Shown here: in pieces, positions 53,958 to 62,953 of the stretch | Layout of the letters: each line of letters begins with the position of its first letter | Position numbering within the stretch: the first letter of the stretch is position 1 | From: Chitinophaga niabensis | GTDB lineage: Bacteria > Bacteroidota > Bacteroidia > Chitinophagales > Chitinophagaceae | Assembly (NCBI RefSeq): GCF_900129465.1 | Contig: NZ_FSRA01000001.1 | Coordinates: 930,001-994,000, forward strand | Direction of reading: 5' to 3' | DNA: 64,000 nucleotides | Translations under genes and position numbers: made by a program | The notes under the pieces: generated by a model | Seen by the model: the letters and a program-made list of their open reading frames with translations, nothing else | What the model was told of the DNA's origin: nothing | Databases searched by the model: none

Positions 53958-54797
53958 ATGATCAGCATAGGCGCATACAATCATTTGAAAGTAAAGAAGG
54001 AAACAGATTTCGGGGTGTTCCTGGACGGAGGAGATAACCTGGAAATACTGCTTCCTAAAAGATATGTGCCCAAAGGAACCCGTGTAGACGATGAAATAGA
54101 AGTTTTCCTGTACCACGACTCTGAAAACCGCCTGATCGCTACAACAGACAGGCCCTACGGCGTGGCGGGAGATATTGTGCTCCTCAAAGCAGTAGACATC
54201 ACCCCACAGGGTGCTTTCCTGGACTGGGGCCTGGTAAAAGACCTTTTCGTGCCGCTTTCCCAGCAGCTGAGCAAAATGCTCAAAGGGCAGGAATACCTCG
54301 TAAAGATCTACATCGATGAAATGACGGGCCGCGTTGCCGCAACAGAAAAAATAGATCAGTACCTCAGCAACGAAACCCTTACCGTAAAGGAAAAGGACGT
54401 GGTAGACCTGATCATTTACCGCCGCAGCGATATCGGTTTTGTGACCATCATCAACAAGCTGCACACCGGCGTACTGCATTTTGCAGACCAGTTTAAACCA
54501 TACGATATCGGCGATAAGCTGAAAGGATTTGTAAAAGCTATTAAATCCGAAAACAGGATAGATGTAGTGCCGGGCCAGGCCGGATTTAAGAAGGTGGAAG
54601 ATGAATCCTCCAGGATCCTCCGCCTGCTGCATGAAAACAACGGTTACCTCCCTTACCATGATAAATCAGACCCCGAAGAGATCGTTGCCTTCTTTGGTAT
54701 GAGTAAGAAAACCTTCAAAATGACCACCGGCAATTTATATAAACAGCAAAAGATCACTTTTACCAAAACAGGTATTCAGCTGATAGCAGAAGCATGA
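53958..54797 (+). CDS. CvfB-like S1-domain RNA-binding protein
   Basis: A 279-residue protein starting at the ATG at 53958 (MISIGAYNHLKVKKE), 10 bases past a TACCTTCG promoter-like element. It has the CvfB arrangement: consecutive S1-like OB domains (FGVFLDGGDNLEILLPKRYV; GAFLDWGLVKDLFVPLSQQL; DIGFVTIINKLHTGVLHF) and a C-terminal winged-helix-like domain that includes DKSDPEEIVAFFGMSKKTFK. CvfB was named for a virulence-regulating RNA-binding protein of Staphylococcus; in Bacteroidota it is a general RNA-binding protein. The SRPBCC gene starts 23 bases downstream, on the same strand. Confidence 0.88.
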   Translation: MISIGAYNHLKVKKETDFGVFLDGGDNLEILLPKRYVPKGTRVDDEIEVFLYHDSENRLIATTDRPYGVAGDIVLLKAVDITPQGAFLDWGLVKDLFVPLSQQLSKMLKGQEYLVKIYIDEMTGRVAATEKIDQYLSNETLTVKEKDVVDLIIYRRSDIGFVTIINKLHTGVLHFADQFKPYDIGDKLKGFVKAIKSENRIDVVPGQAGFKKVEDESSRILRLLHENNGYLPYHDKSDPEEIVAFFGMSKKTFKMTTGNLYKQQKITFTKTGIQLIAEA

Positions 54798-54806
54798 TTT
54801 TTTAGG

Positions 54807-54814
54807 TAGATTTG
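54807..54814 (+). promoter_or_regulatory. Bacteroidota -7 promoter element before the SRPBCC gene
   Basis: TAGATTTG matches TAnnTTTG and ends 6 bases before the ATG at 54821. This suggests an ultra-short leader, separate from the upstream CvfB transcript. Confidence 0.5.
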
Positions 54815-54820
54815 CGCCTT

Positions 54821-55201
54821 ATGAAGGATTATAAAAAGCATTTTATTATTACAGCGCCTCCCGAAGAGGTATACCTGGCATTAACGCTGCCCGCCACTAT
54901 TCAGCTATGGACCGGCGAAGTAGCAGAAATGAGCACAGAACCCGGCTCTGAGTTCTCTTTATGGGAAGGCAGTATCTCCGGTAAGAACCTGGAATTCGAA
55001 AAGGGCAGGAAGATTGTGCAGCAATGGTATTTCGACCAGGAAGAACCTTCTATCGTTACCATCATTTTACATCCTCATAAAAAAGGTACCTCCGCAGAAC
55101 TAAAACATTCCAACATTCCCGATGAAGATTACGACAACATCGTGGAAGGTTGGAATGAAGCGTATTTTGGCAGCCTGATAGACTTTTACGAGGGAGAATG
55201 A
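54821..55201 (+). CDS. SRPBCC (START-like) domain protein
   Basis: A 126-residue protein from the ATG at 54821; an in-frame TTG 9 bases earlier lies in the promoter element. It is a single START-like domain (KHFIITAPPEEVYLALTLPA, LWTGEVAEMSTEPGSEFSLW, VEGWNEAYFGSLIDFYEGE), of the kind often annotated as AHSA1. It resembles the other SRPBCC protein at 16127 only in fold. The next gene overlaps its stop by 4 bases (ATGA), so the two are translated together. Confidence 0.82.
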   Translation: MKDYKKHFIITAPPEEVYLALTLPATIQLWTGEVAEMSTEPGSEFSLWEGSISGKNLEFEKGRKIVQQWYFDQEEPSIVTIILHPHKKGTSAELKHSNIPDEDYDNIVEGWNEAYFGSLIDFYEGE

Positions 55202-55677
55202 AAACAGCCACCATCACGGAACTGAAAAAGGAATTAGGCAGCCTGCCACCGGCAGAGCTGGTGGAACTATGCCTGCGCCTTGCTAAATTCAAAAAGGACA
55301 GTAAAGAACTGTTAACCTACCTGCTGTTTGAAGCACACAGCCTGGATGGCTATATTACCTCCGTTAAGGAACACATCAGTGTTGAATTTGATGGCCTGGC
55401 CACTACCCACTTATACCACGCCAAAAAAACACTGCGGAAGATCCTGCGTTTCACCACCAAACATATCCGGTTCACCGGGTCAAAACAGGCAGAGATAGAA
55501 CTGTTGCTTTTCTTCTGTGAAAAGATGCGCCGCTCCGGCCTCCAGATCGATTACAGCGTACAACTGAACAACATTTACCTCCAGCAGCTCCGCAAAATAG
55601 AAAAGGCCATTGAGGCCCAGCACGAAGACCTCCAGTTCGACTACCGCAAACAGCTGGACGCTTTATCTTTTATATAA
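55198..55677 (+). CDS. All-helical protein of unknown function
   Basis: A 159-residue soluble protein predicted by eye to be mainly helical (ITELKKELGSLPPAELVELC at the start, then TKHIRFTGSKQAEIELLLFF and YSVQLNNIYLQQLRKIEKAI). Lys, Leu and Glu are abundant. I do not recognise the family. Its ATG overlaps the stop of the SRPBCC gene by 4 bases, so the two products probably act together or in one complex. It is followed by a 128-base gap to the AraC gene. Confidence 0.7.
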   Translation: MKTATITELKKELGSLPPAELVELCLRLAKFKKDSKELLTYLLFEAHSLDGYITSVKEHISVEFDGLATTHLYHAKKTLRKILRFTTKHIRFTGSKQAEIELLLFFCEKMRRSGLQIDYSVQLNNIYLQQLRKIEKAIEAQHEDLQFDYRKQLDALSFI

Positions 55678-55769
55678 GGAATTACTGCTGACATAAGGTT
55701 GTCATCCACCCCTTGTTCCTTTGCTTAAACGCATTTGAAAAATGATGACCGGCATTGGTCAACTGGTGC

Positions 55770-55800
55770 TTTGCGGTGCTAAAGCCAATGCATAAATTTG
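55770..55800 (+). promoter_or_regulatory. Near-perfect Bacteroidota promoter of an AraC gene
   Basis: TTTG at 55770-55773, 19 bases, then TAAATTTG at 55793-55800. Both elements and the spacing match the known consensus (TTG, 17-23, TAnnTTTG). The ATG at 55806 starts 5 bases later, so the transcript would be leaderless or start at the next ATG, 55818. It rules out the in-frame codons at 55755 and 55788, which lie within the promoter. Confidence 0.7.
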
Positions 55801-55805
55801 AACTT

Positions 55806-56717
55806 ATGAGTAATACAATGCTGCCTGAAGTTTTATATGTGGATGACAGAGGCGCAGAAGCGCATATCAGTATGTTAGAACTCCGATTGAAGAACGCTCA
55901 TGTATTCACTGCTAAAAGCCGCCAGCAAAAACCTGTCCGCTATGTGGAACAGGATAAGCGCCCCAGCGTAGGCATGTATTTTTCCATAGAAGGCGTCAGC
56001 GGCGCTTATCCTACAGAAGGAGAAGCGTTACGGCTCAGCTCCAACCAGCATGTAATGGGCTATAAACCTCATTTCGATGGTTATTACCTGGTAGAATCTT
56101 CCTTCAACCATAACCTGGGCATTGAGCTGGAACTGCCCTTCTTTGAACGGCTGCTGTCCAATGAGCTGGATTGCCTCCAGCGCTTAGCTGATAAGATGCA
56201 AAAAGGCTTGCCGGCTGCTCTTTCTCCTTATCCACTCCCCATTTCCTCCCGTCAGAAAGCAGTGTTGTTAGACCTGTTTAACTGTAATTATACCGGTCAC
56301 CTGCGGGAACTCTATTTTGAGGCCCGGATCATGGAGCTTTTTATGCTGCAGGCAGAGCAGGCGGAAAGTTATATGGGCCGCAAGCCCCTCATGATCAAAC
56401 CCGCAGATATCGATAAACTGCATAATGCCCGGCAGTTCGTTAAGCTGAATATGTTTGAGGCCATTAGCCTGCAACAGGTAGCCAGGGCCGCCGGTTTGAA
56501 TGATTTTAAGCTGAAAAAGGGCTTCAAGGAACTATTTGGTACAACCGTGTTCGGGTACCTGAATGAACTGAAAATGAACCATGCCAAACGCCTCCTGCTG
56601 GATGGCGGCATTACCATCGGAGACCTGGCCTTCGACCTCGGTTACAGCGAAGCACATAATTTTACCAAAGCCTTTAAAAGACATTTCGGATATCCTCCCG
56701 GGGAATTAAAAAGTTAA
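55806..56717 (+). CDS. AraC family transcriptional regulator, PchR-like
   Basis: A 303-residue regulator; I take the ATG at 55806 (MSNTMLPEVL) because the promoter ends 5 bases before it. The N-terminal 190 residues are a diverged sensor domain (VGMYFSIEGVSGAYPTEGEA). The C-terminal AraC domain (about 205-300) has ISLQQVARAAGLNDFKLKKG, TTVFGYLNELKMNHAKRLLL, IGDLAFDLGYSEAHNFTKAF and FGYPPGELKS. It is a paralogue of the regulator at 15170. The metallophosphoesterase gene follows 15 bases downstream and may be the target. Confidence 0.9.
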   Translation: MSNTMLPEVLYVDDRGAEAHISMLELRLKNAHVFTAKSRQQKPVRYVEQDKRPSVGMYFSIEGVSGAYPTEGEALRLSSNQHVMGYKPHFDGYYLVESSFNHNLGIELELPFFERLLSNELDCLQRLADKMQKGLPAALSPYPLPISSRQKAVLLDLFNCNYTGHLRELYFEARIMELFMLQAEQAESYMGRKPLMIKPADIDKLHNARQFVKLNMFEAISLQQVARAAGLNDFKLKKGFKELFGTTVFGYLNELKMNHAKRLLLDGGITIGDLAFDLGYSEAHNFTKAFKRHFGYPPGELKS

Positions 56718-56732
56718 TTAACTTTAAACCCT

Positions 56733-57563
56733 ATGCTTACCCGGAGAACCTTCCTCAAGAACACATTGAAAGGCATCGTATTGATCGGTGCCGGCAATAC
56801 ACTGCAATCTTTTGCTGCAGACAGTTTTATCCTGCCCGATAAACGAAAGGTGAAACTTCGTTTTGCCCTGGCCTCAGATGGCCACTACGGCCAGGAGAAA
56901 ACCACCTACTTTGATAACCATAAAAAGATGGTGCAGCACCTGAATAAAGAACGAAGCCGCCGCGGCCTGGACTTCTCCGTGATCAATGGAGACGTGTTCC
57001 ACAACGATCCTAAATTCCTGCCGGAAGCTAAAACCACCTGGGACGGCTTATCCATGCCTTATTACGTTTCGCATGGTAATCACGATATGGTGGAAGAGGA
57101 GATCTGGCAACAGACCTGGGGCATTGCCTGGCACCATGCATTTGAAGTGGATGATACCGCCTTCCTGATCCTCAACACAGCAGACATCAAAGGAAAATAT
57201 ATCTGCCCGGACCTGAACTGGACGAAAGAACAACTCGAAAGATACAAGCATAAAAAGCAGCTTTTCGTATTCATGCACATCACCCCTGTAAAGTGGACGG
57301 AGCATGGCATCGACTGCCCTGAGCTGATAGAGATGTTTTCCGCACAGCAGAACTTAAAGGGTGTATTCCATGGGCATGATCATATAGAGGATAGTGTGAA
57401 AGAGAAAAATGGCAAACACTATTTCTGGGATTCGCATATCTGTGGTAACTGGGGAACGCCTTATACCGGCTACCGCGTGGTGGAATTACTGGAGAATGGG
57501 GAAGTGCTGAGTTACCAGGTGAACCCTGATGTAAAACAACCCGTCAACAGCACCAAAATATAA
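56733..57563 (+). CDS. Calcineurin-like metallophosphoesterase with Tat signal
   Basis: A 276-residue exported protein. The N-terminus TRRTFLKNTLKGIVLIGAG is a twin-arginine signal, so it is exported folded. All metallophosphoesterase motifs are present: DGH (Asp49, His51), NGDVFHND, HGNHDM, FMHITPVKW and FHGHDHIED, which together bind two metal ions. The substrate (phosphomonoester, diester or nucleotide) is open. The methyltransferase gene begins at the base after its stop (TAAATG), so they are translationally linked. Confidence 0.92.
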   Translation: MLTRRTFLKNTLKGIVLIGAGNTLQSFAADSFILPDKRKVKLRFALASDGHYGQEKTTYFDNHKKMVQHLNKERSRRGLDFSVINGDVFHNDPKFLPEAKTTWDGLSMPYYVSHGNHDMVEEEIWQQTWGIAWHHAFEVDDTAFLILNTADIKGKYICPDLNWTKEQLERYKHKKQLFVFMHITPVKWTEHGIDCPELIEMFSAQQNLKGVFHGHDHIEDSVKEKNGKHYFWDSHICGNWGTPYTGYRVVELLENGEVLSYQVNPDVKQPVNSTKI

Positions 57564-58445
57564 ATGAAAGCAACCGCAGCCAGTAAAACGGCGCAATACA
57601 TGGCCTTATTCCGTGCATTGGAATATGGCCGTCCTGCTTATCAACGTTTGTTCACAGACCCTTATGCATTTTCCTTCCTGAGCGGCGGCCTTAAAATGGC
57701 CACCCGTTTATCAGGTATTCCTTTTGTACGAAATATCATCCGGGGTATCATTCAGCGTAAAATACCAGGCGCTTATTCCTCAGGCCTTGCCCGTACCCGC
57801 TATATAGACGATCTGCTGGAAAGCACCGTCAGCCAGGGTGTGCAGCAGGTGATCATCCTGGGGGCAGGATTCGATACACGGGGCATCCGCTTACCTTTTT
57901 TAAAGCCACTGAAAGTGATAGAAGTAGACCATCCCAATACCGCTAAGGAAAAGATGGCCATCGTTGCACAACAATTGGGAAAACTGCCGGAACATATCAC
58001 CTATTACCAGCTGGATTTCAACCAGCAAACCTTAGACGCTTTCTCTTTCGATTTCAGCCTGCCCACCACCATTATATGGGAAGGCGTGACCAATTACCTC
58101 GATGCTGCAGCCATCGATGCCACCTTTGCTTTCGCATCCCGCTTTGCCCCGGGATCTTTTGTGATCTTCACCTATGTACACCAGGGCGTTTTAAACACCC
58201 CGGAACAGTTCTTCGGCGCAGAGAAATTGCTGAAAGACCTGGAGCAGATAGAAGAACGCTGGACCTTTGGTTTTGCGCCGGAACAGTTACCTGCCTACCT
58301 CGCCAAATATCACCTGGAACTGAAAGAAGACCTTGGCGCGGAAGATTACCGCAAGCGCTACATACCGGAAAGGGCGGAAAAAGGATATGAGTTTTACCGG
58401 GTAGCCATGGCTGCCAGCAACAGTATTTTATCGTTTCATACCTGA
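57564..58445 (+). CDS. SAM-dependent methyltransferase, LCMT-like family
   Basis: A 293-residue protein beginning AASKTAQYMALFRALEYGRP with TDPYAFSFL and ARTRYIDDLLES, the start of the leucine carboxyl methyltransferase-like (TIGR00027-type) family. Methyltransferase motifs follow: QVIILGAGFDTRGIRL, KVIEVDHPNTAKEK, TIIWEGVTNYLDAAAI and SFVIFTYVH. Known members methylate carboxyls of small molecules or polyketides. The substrate here cannot be told. It is coupled to the metallophosphoesterase gene. Confidence 0.88.
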   Translation: MKATAASKTAQYMALFRALEYGRPAYQRLFTDPYAFSFLSGGLKMATRLSGIPFVRNIIRGIIQRKIPGAYSSGLARTRYIDDLLESTVSQGVQQVIILGAGFDTRGIRLPFLKPLKVIEVDHPNTAKEKMAIVAQQLGKLPEHITYYQLDFNQQTLDAFSFDFSLPTTIIWEGVTNYLDAAAIDATFAFASRFAPGSFVIFTYVHQGVLNTPEQFFGAEKLLKDLEQIEERWTFGFAPEQLPAYLAKYHLELKEDLGAEDYRKRYIPERAEKGYEFYRVAMAASNSILSFHT

Positions 58446-58509
58446 ATATTGCCAAAACATAGGTTTCGTGGAAATTCTTGCTAACTTTTGCCCCATTGTA
58501 TCCACGAAT

Positions 58510-60639
58510 ATGAAAATTATGTTAAGATCATTCGTTATCCTGGTATGCCTGAGTTTTTTCACCGCCAACGCAAATGCGCAATTACAATGGAAAGAAGTAG
58601 AGCCGGGGATCTGGAAAGCTACTGCCGGTGTGCCGGAGAAGATCACCTTGCTGAGTGTGGCCAATGTCACCCCTGCTAAAAATGCATTGCAGCAATTACC
58701 TGCTGCACAGTTCCCCCTGGCAAAAGATGAGATCACCAGCCGGGTGGTGGATGGTAAGGTTTACCTGAAGTTTCCGCTGGTAAAAGAAGAAGAATTGTTC
58801 GGCCTGGGCCTGAACTTTAAAACGGTTGCACAGCGTGGCCGTGTGAGCCAGTTGCACATGGACCATTATGGTGGAAAAGACGATGGCCGCACACATGCGC
58901 CGGTACCCTTTTATGTGTCTTCCCGTGGTTATGGCGTATTGATCGATGCAGCGCGGTATATTACCGTATATGCAGGTTCCGCAGTAAGGGTGGATAGCAA
59001 AAATCCTCCTGAACTAATGGACCGCAATACCAATAAGAACTGGGATTCCTCTCCATACTCAGATGCCGTGGAGATCCTGGTACCGGCTTCCGGTGTGGAC
59101 ATCTATATCTTCGGCGGCCCCACAGCCATGAATGCCGTACAACGATACAACCTCTTTAACGGGGGTGGATACCTGCCTCCCAAATGGGGGCTGGGCTTTA
59201 CACAACGGGTACCTACCTTATATTCTCAAAGCGATATCCTCCGGGAGGCCAACGAATTCGAAGCGCATAATTTCCCCCTGGATTTTATAGGCGTGGAGCC
59301 GGGATGGCATTCCATGGCTTACCCCTGCACTTTTGAATGGGATGCTACCCGTTTCCCTGATCCAAAAGGTTTTATCAACAGCCTGCTGCAGAAAGGTATC
59401 AGGGCTAATCTCTGGCTCAATCCTTATGTATCCCCCAAGAGCTCGCTGTATCCAAAAGTGAAACCTTTCTCCGGTTCTCATACAGTGTGGAACGGGATCG
59501 TAACAGACTTTACCATTCCTGAAGCACGTAATATCTTCAAAGAGCATTTTATCAAAAACCATATATCCCTTGGCGTTAGCGGATATAAAATGGATGAGAA
59601 CGATGGTTATGATAAATGGTTATGGCCGGATGTAGCTACTTTTCCTTCCGGTACTTCCGCTGAGCAGATGCGCCAGATCTATGGCCTGCAAATGCAGAAG
59701 ATGACGGATGAGTGGTACCGTGAACAGAATCAGCGTACATACGGATTGGTACGTGCTTCCAATGCAGGCGCCAGTAACCTGCCTTATGTGATCTACAACG
59801 ATTACTATTCCCATCCTGATTTCATCACGGCTTTAGTGAACAGCAGCTTCATCGGTGTGTTATGGACACCGGAAGTACGTGCTTCCAAATCTGCTGAAGA
59901 ATGGGTGAGGAGGATGCAGTCCGTTTGCTTTTCCCCCATGGCTATGCTGAATGCATGGGCAGATGGTACTAAACCATGGTCTTTCCCTGAAGTGGAAAAA
60001 GCCGTGCAGGAAGTAGCCACTTTGCGGATGCGCCTGTTGCCTTACCTCTATTCTACTTTCGCACAATACCACTTTGAAGGCAAACCACCTTTCCGTTCTA
60101 TGAACCTGGTAGACGGTTTTGCTTATGCGCCACAGGTCACTGCCGGCAAACTGGATGCCACACTAAACCCCTATGAAGCAAAAACAAAGTCTGATCTCAA
60201 GGATCAGTATATGATGGGGGATAACATATTAGTAGCGCCTGTATTTGCAGGAGAAAAAAGCCGCAAAGTATATCTGCCGGCGGGTAAATGGTATGATTTC
60301 TATACCGGTAAACTTGCAGGGGAGAACCAGGTGATCACCGTACAGGCAGAGCTGGAGAAAATCCCTTTATTTGTTCGCGATGGAGGGCTGGTCCCTATGG
60401 TCCCTGCCCGCAGGCAGGCTCCGAAAGCAGGAGAGGTATTGCCACTGGAAGTAAGGGTATATGGCACCGCGCCCGGCACATTTACGTTGTATGACGATGA
60501 TGGTACTACATTCAACTTTGAGAAAGGAGCATATAACAAAGTGGAATTAAAAAGTGCTAACAGATCCATGAGCGCTCCGGCAAACGGTAAACCTTTTGGC
60601 TATGATAAAAAGGTGACCTGGACGTTTATGACGAAGTAG
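58510..60639 (+). CDS. Glycoside hydrolase family 31 enzyme
   Basis: A 709-residue secreted protein starting at the ATG at 58510 (a second ATG at 58519 is also possible); the signal ends near ANAQ. The GH31 pattern is clear: N-terminal beta-sandwich (LFGLGLNFKTVAQRGRVSQL), (beta/alpha)8 barrel (PPKWGLGFTQRVPTLYSQSD; FIGVEPGWHSMAYPC), the nucleophile Asp362 in GYKMDENDG, and a C-terminal domain (YDDDGTTFNFEKGAYNKVEL). GH31 enzymes remove alpha-glucose or alpha-xylose units; the subfamily was not determined. A TAACTTTTG stretch at 58482 may be its promoter. The lipoprotein gene at 60658 follows 18 bases downstream. Confidence 0.93.
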   Translation: MKIMLRSFVILVCLSFFTANANAQLQWKEVEPGIWKATAGVPEKITLLSVANVTPAKNALQQLPAAQFPLAKDEITSRVVDGKVYLKFPLVKEEELFGLGLNFKTVAQRGRVSQLHMDHYGGKDDGRTHAPVPFYVSSRGYGVLIDAARYITVYAGSAVRVDSKNPPELMDRNTNKNWDSSPYSDAVEILVPASGVDIYIFGGPTAMNAVQRYNLFNGGGYLPPKWGLGFTQRVPTLYSQSDILREANEFEAHNFPLDFIGVEPGWHSMAYPCTFEWDATRFPDPKGFINSLLQKGIRANLWLNPYVSPKSSLYPKVKPFSGSHTVWNGIVTDFTIPEARNIFKEHFIKNHISLGVSGYKMDENDGYDKWLWPDVATFPSGTSAEQMRQIYGLQMQKMTDEWYREQNQRTYGLVRASNAGASNLPYVIYNDYYSHPDFITALVNSSFIGVLWTPEVRASKSAEEWVRRMQSVCFSPMAMLNAWADGTKPWSFPEVEKAVQEVATLRMRLLPYLYSTFAQYHFEGKPPFRSMNLVDGFAYAPQVTAGKLDATLNPYEAKTKSDLKDQYMMGDNILVAPVFAGEKSRKVYLPAGKWYDFYTGKLAGENQVITVQAELEKIPLFVRDGGLVPMVPARRQAPKAGEVLPLEVRVYGTAPGTFTLYDDDGTTFNFEKGAYNKVELKSANRSMSAPANGKPFGYDKKVTWTFMTK

Positions 60640-60657
60640 TAGTATCTTGGGAGGGCT

Positions 60658-61305
60658 ATGAAATTAATGATATCCCTGCTGGTTATCCTGTTATTGGCAG
60701 GATGCCAGCCCAAAAGGCTGGACAATGATTTTGAAGGAAAGATCGTGTATAAGATGTTCGATTGGGAAACGCACGATGTAGATAGTATTAAAAAAGCGGA
60801 TCTCGAGTTTGGTTTCCTGAAGGATTCTATGATCTCTTATTTTGATGAAGGTAGTTTTTTATCTATCGCCGTAGGATCTCCTTATGAATATCAGTATCTA
60901 AATCCTCATACGAACGAATTCTGGTTAAAATTAAAAAATAATGATTCCGTACGGGTACTAAACAGTGGTAAACCGTTTCCCGGGCAGACCCCATTGCTGG
61001 ATGTATGGCAGGAATTGAATACAGATACTATCCTGGGGCATGTATGTCATAAGCTGACCTTGAAGTTTAAGGAAGAAACAAGGATATATCTTTATTCACC
61101 TGATCTAGTCACTAATCCTGAGTGGTATCAGCAAACCAAGGCATTTAACTATGATGTTATTTACAAACGGATGAAGGCCTATTATTTATCCATGCGGTGC
61201 ATATACCCCAACAATTCTTTTACACTGCGCGCAACGGGCATATACCCGGGAAAGGTCCCTGCAAACATATTTCCCAAGGTGGATAAATCATTACAGGTAC
61301 GTTAA
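60658..61305 (+). CDS. Lipoprotein of unknown function
   Basis: A 215-residue lipoprotein (MKLMISLLVILLLAGC, lipobox LAGC, Cys16). The mature part starts DNDFEGKIVYKMFDWETHDV and is beta-rich, with the form of the DUF4412-like or GLPGLI-type periplasmic proteins of Bacteroidota; no catalytic motif is seen. The composition is more AT-rich than its neighbours. It follows the GH31 gene by 18 bases and may be cotranscribed. A purine-rich GGGAGGG precedes the ATG. Confidence 0.72.
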   Translation: MKLMISLLVILLLAGCQPKRLDNDFEGKIVYKMFDWETHDVDSIKKADLEFGFLKDSMISYFDEGSFLSIAVGSPYEYQYLNPHTNEFWLKLKNNDSVRVLNSGKPFPGQTPLLDVWQELNTDTILGHVCHKLTLKFKEETRIYLYSPDLVTNPEWYQQTKAFNYDVIYKRMKAYYLSMRCIYPNNSFTLRATGIYPGKVPANIFPKVDKSLQVR

Positions 61306-61364
61306 CCCGCATCCAGCTATCACAAAAAATCGGATATTTTCATAGAAATACCTATGTTTAAAAT

Positions 61365-62891
61365 ATGAAAAGTATCCTAACGGCAGCCTTATTGATCGGC
61401 TGCACCAGCCTATATGCTCAGAAAGCCCCGGCTACAGACTCGGCCGATGGCAAATTCTATTCAAAAGGAGGCACTAACCGCGCCCTGAATATCGATGCGG
61501 GCGTTACCACCTCTCATACCGTTACCATCAAGGGGCAGACAGTACCCTACAAAGTTACCGCCGGCAGCCTCCCTGTTTGGGACGATGATGGAAAAGTAAT
61601 TGCAGGCGTTTTCTATACGTATTTTGAAAGATCAAACGTAGCAGACCGTAATGCCCGCCCATTGGTATTTTCCTTCAATGGTGGGCCCGGCACCGCTTCC
61701 GTATGGATGCAGATCGGTTATACCGGCCCACGCATCCTCAAAATAGACGATGAAGGATATCCTGTACAGCCTTACGGCCTGAAGGATAATCCAAATTCTA
61801 TCCTGGACGTGGCAGATATTGTATACGTAGACCCCGTGAACACGGGCTTTTCAAGAATGGCCAATAAAGATGTGCAGGGCAGTAAGTTCTTTGGTGTAAA
61901 CCAGGATGTACGTTACCTCGCAGAATGGATCAATACATTCATCACACGTTATAAACGCTGGGCTTCTCCCAAATACCTCGTGGGCGAAAGTTATGGCACC
62001 ACCCGTGTATCCGGCCTGGCACTGGAATTACAGAACTCCCAGTGGATCTATGTGAACGGCGTGGTACTGGTATCGCCTACCGAATTAGGCATAGAAAGAG
62101 ATGGCCCTATGGCCGCAGCGCTCCGTTTGCCTTATTATGCCGCTACCGCATGGTACCATAAAGCCTTACCGGCAGACCTTCAGCAGAAAGACCTGCCTGT
62201 GATGTTACAGGAAGTAGAAGCATTTACCATCAAAGACTATATCCCTGCACTGGCAGAAGGTGGTTTTATCAGCGATGCCCGCAGGAAAGAGATAGCAGCT
62301 AAAGTAGCCCGTTATGCCGGTATTTCCGAGAAGGCGGTACTGCAGAATAACCTGGATATCCCCACTGGTTTCTTCTGGAAGGAATTACTCCGTGAGCGTG
62401 GTTATACGGTGGGGCGGCTGGATTCCCGCTACCTGGGTCTTGATCGTAAAGATGCAGGGCAGAATGTGGATTTCAACGCGGAATTAACCTCCTGGCTGCA
62501 TTCCTTCACACCGGCGATCAATATGTACCTGAGAGAAGAACTGAACTATAAAACGGACCTGAAGTATTACATGTTCGGCCCCGTATTTCCATGGGATAAT
62601 ACCGGCAACAGAACAGGAGAGAACTTAAGACAAGCCATGGCGCAGAACCCATACCTGCACGTACTGATCCAGAGTGGTTATTACGATGGCGCCTGCGATT
62701 ATTTCAATGCGAAATACAGCATGTGGCAAATGGACCCAAGCGGCAAACTGAAAGACCGCCTCTCCTGGGAAGGCTATCGCAGCGGGCATATGATGTACCT
62801 GCGTAAAGATGACCTCGCCACCAGTAACGAACATCTAAGGGAATTTATTCAGAAGTCTATTCCCAAACAGGGGCAGGCTGCAAAATATTAA
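61365..62891 (+). CDS. S10 family serine carboxypeptidase
   Basis: A 508-residue secreted peptidase with signal MKSILTAALLIGCTSLYAQ. The catalytic triad is visible: Ser209 in VGESYGTTR, Asp441 in SGYYDGACDYFN and His475 in SGHMMYL. The oxyanion-hole region FSFNGGPGTASVWMQIG is typical. These enzymes release C-terminal amino acids from peptides, usually at acid pH, and are exported to the periplasm. It is monocistronic, followed by a strong terminator. Confidence 0.95.
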   Translation: MKSILTAALLIGCTSLYAQKAPATDSADGKFYSKGGTNRALNIDAGVTTSHTVTIKGQTVPYKVTAGSLPVWDDDGKVIAGVFYTYFERSNVADRNARPLVFSFNGGPGTASVWMQIGYTGPRILKIDDEGYPVQPYGLKDNPNSILDVADIVYVDPVNTGFSRMANKDVQGSKFFGVNQDVRYLAEWINTFITRYKRWASPKYLVGESYGTTRVSGLALELQNSQWIYVNGVVLVSPTELGIERDGPMAAALRLPYYAATAWYHKALPADLQQKDLPVMLQEVEAFTIKDYIPALAEGGFISDARRKEIAAKVARYAGISEKAVLQNNLDIPTGFFWKELLRERGYTVGRLDSRYLGLDRKDAGQNVDFNAELTSWLHSFTPAINMYLREELNYKTDLKYYMFGPVFPWDNTGNRTGENLRQAMAQNPYLHVLIQSGYYDGACDYFNAKYSMWQMDPSGKLKDRLSWEGYRSGHMMYLRKDDLATSNEHLREFIQKSIPKQGQAAKY

Positions 62892-62895
62892 TAGA

Positions 62896-62928
62896 AGAAC
62901 GGCGCTTACACCAGGCGCCGTTCTTTTT
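62896..62928 (+). terminator. Intrinsic terminator after the S10 peptidase gene
   Basis: A 10-bp stem AGAACGGCGC / GCGCCGTTCT with a 9-base loop, followed by a T run. Confidence 0.85.
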
Positions 62929-62953
62929 ATGTAGCCGCCGTTTGATCATTGAT

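Noticed and set aside
53934..54659. Minus-strand frame of about 241 codons
   Set aside because: Opposite the CvfB-like gene and rich in Phe, His and Val typical of reverse-complement frames.
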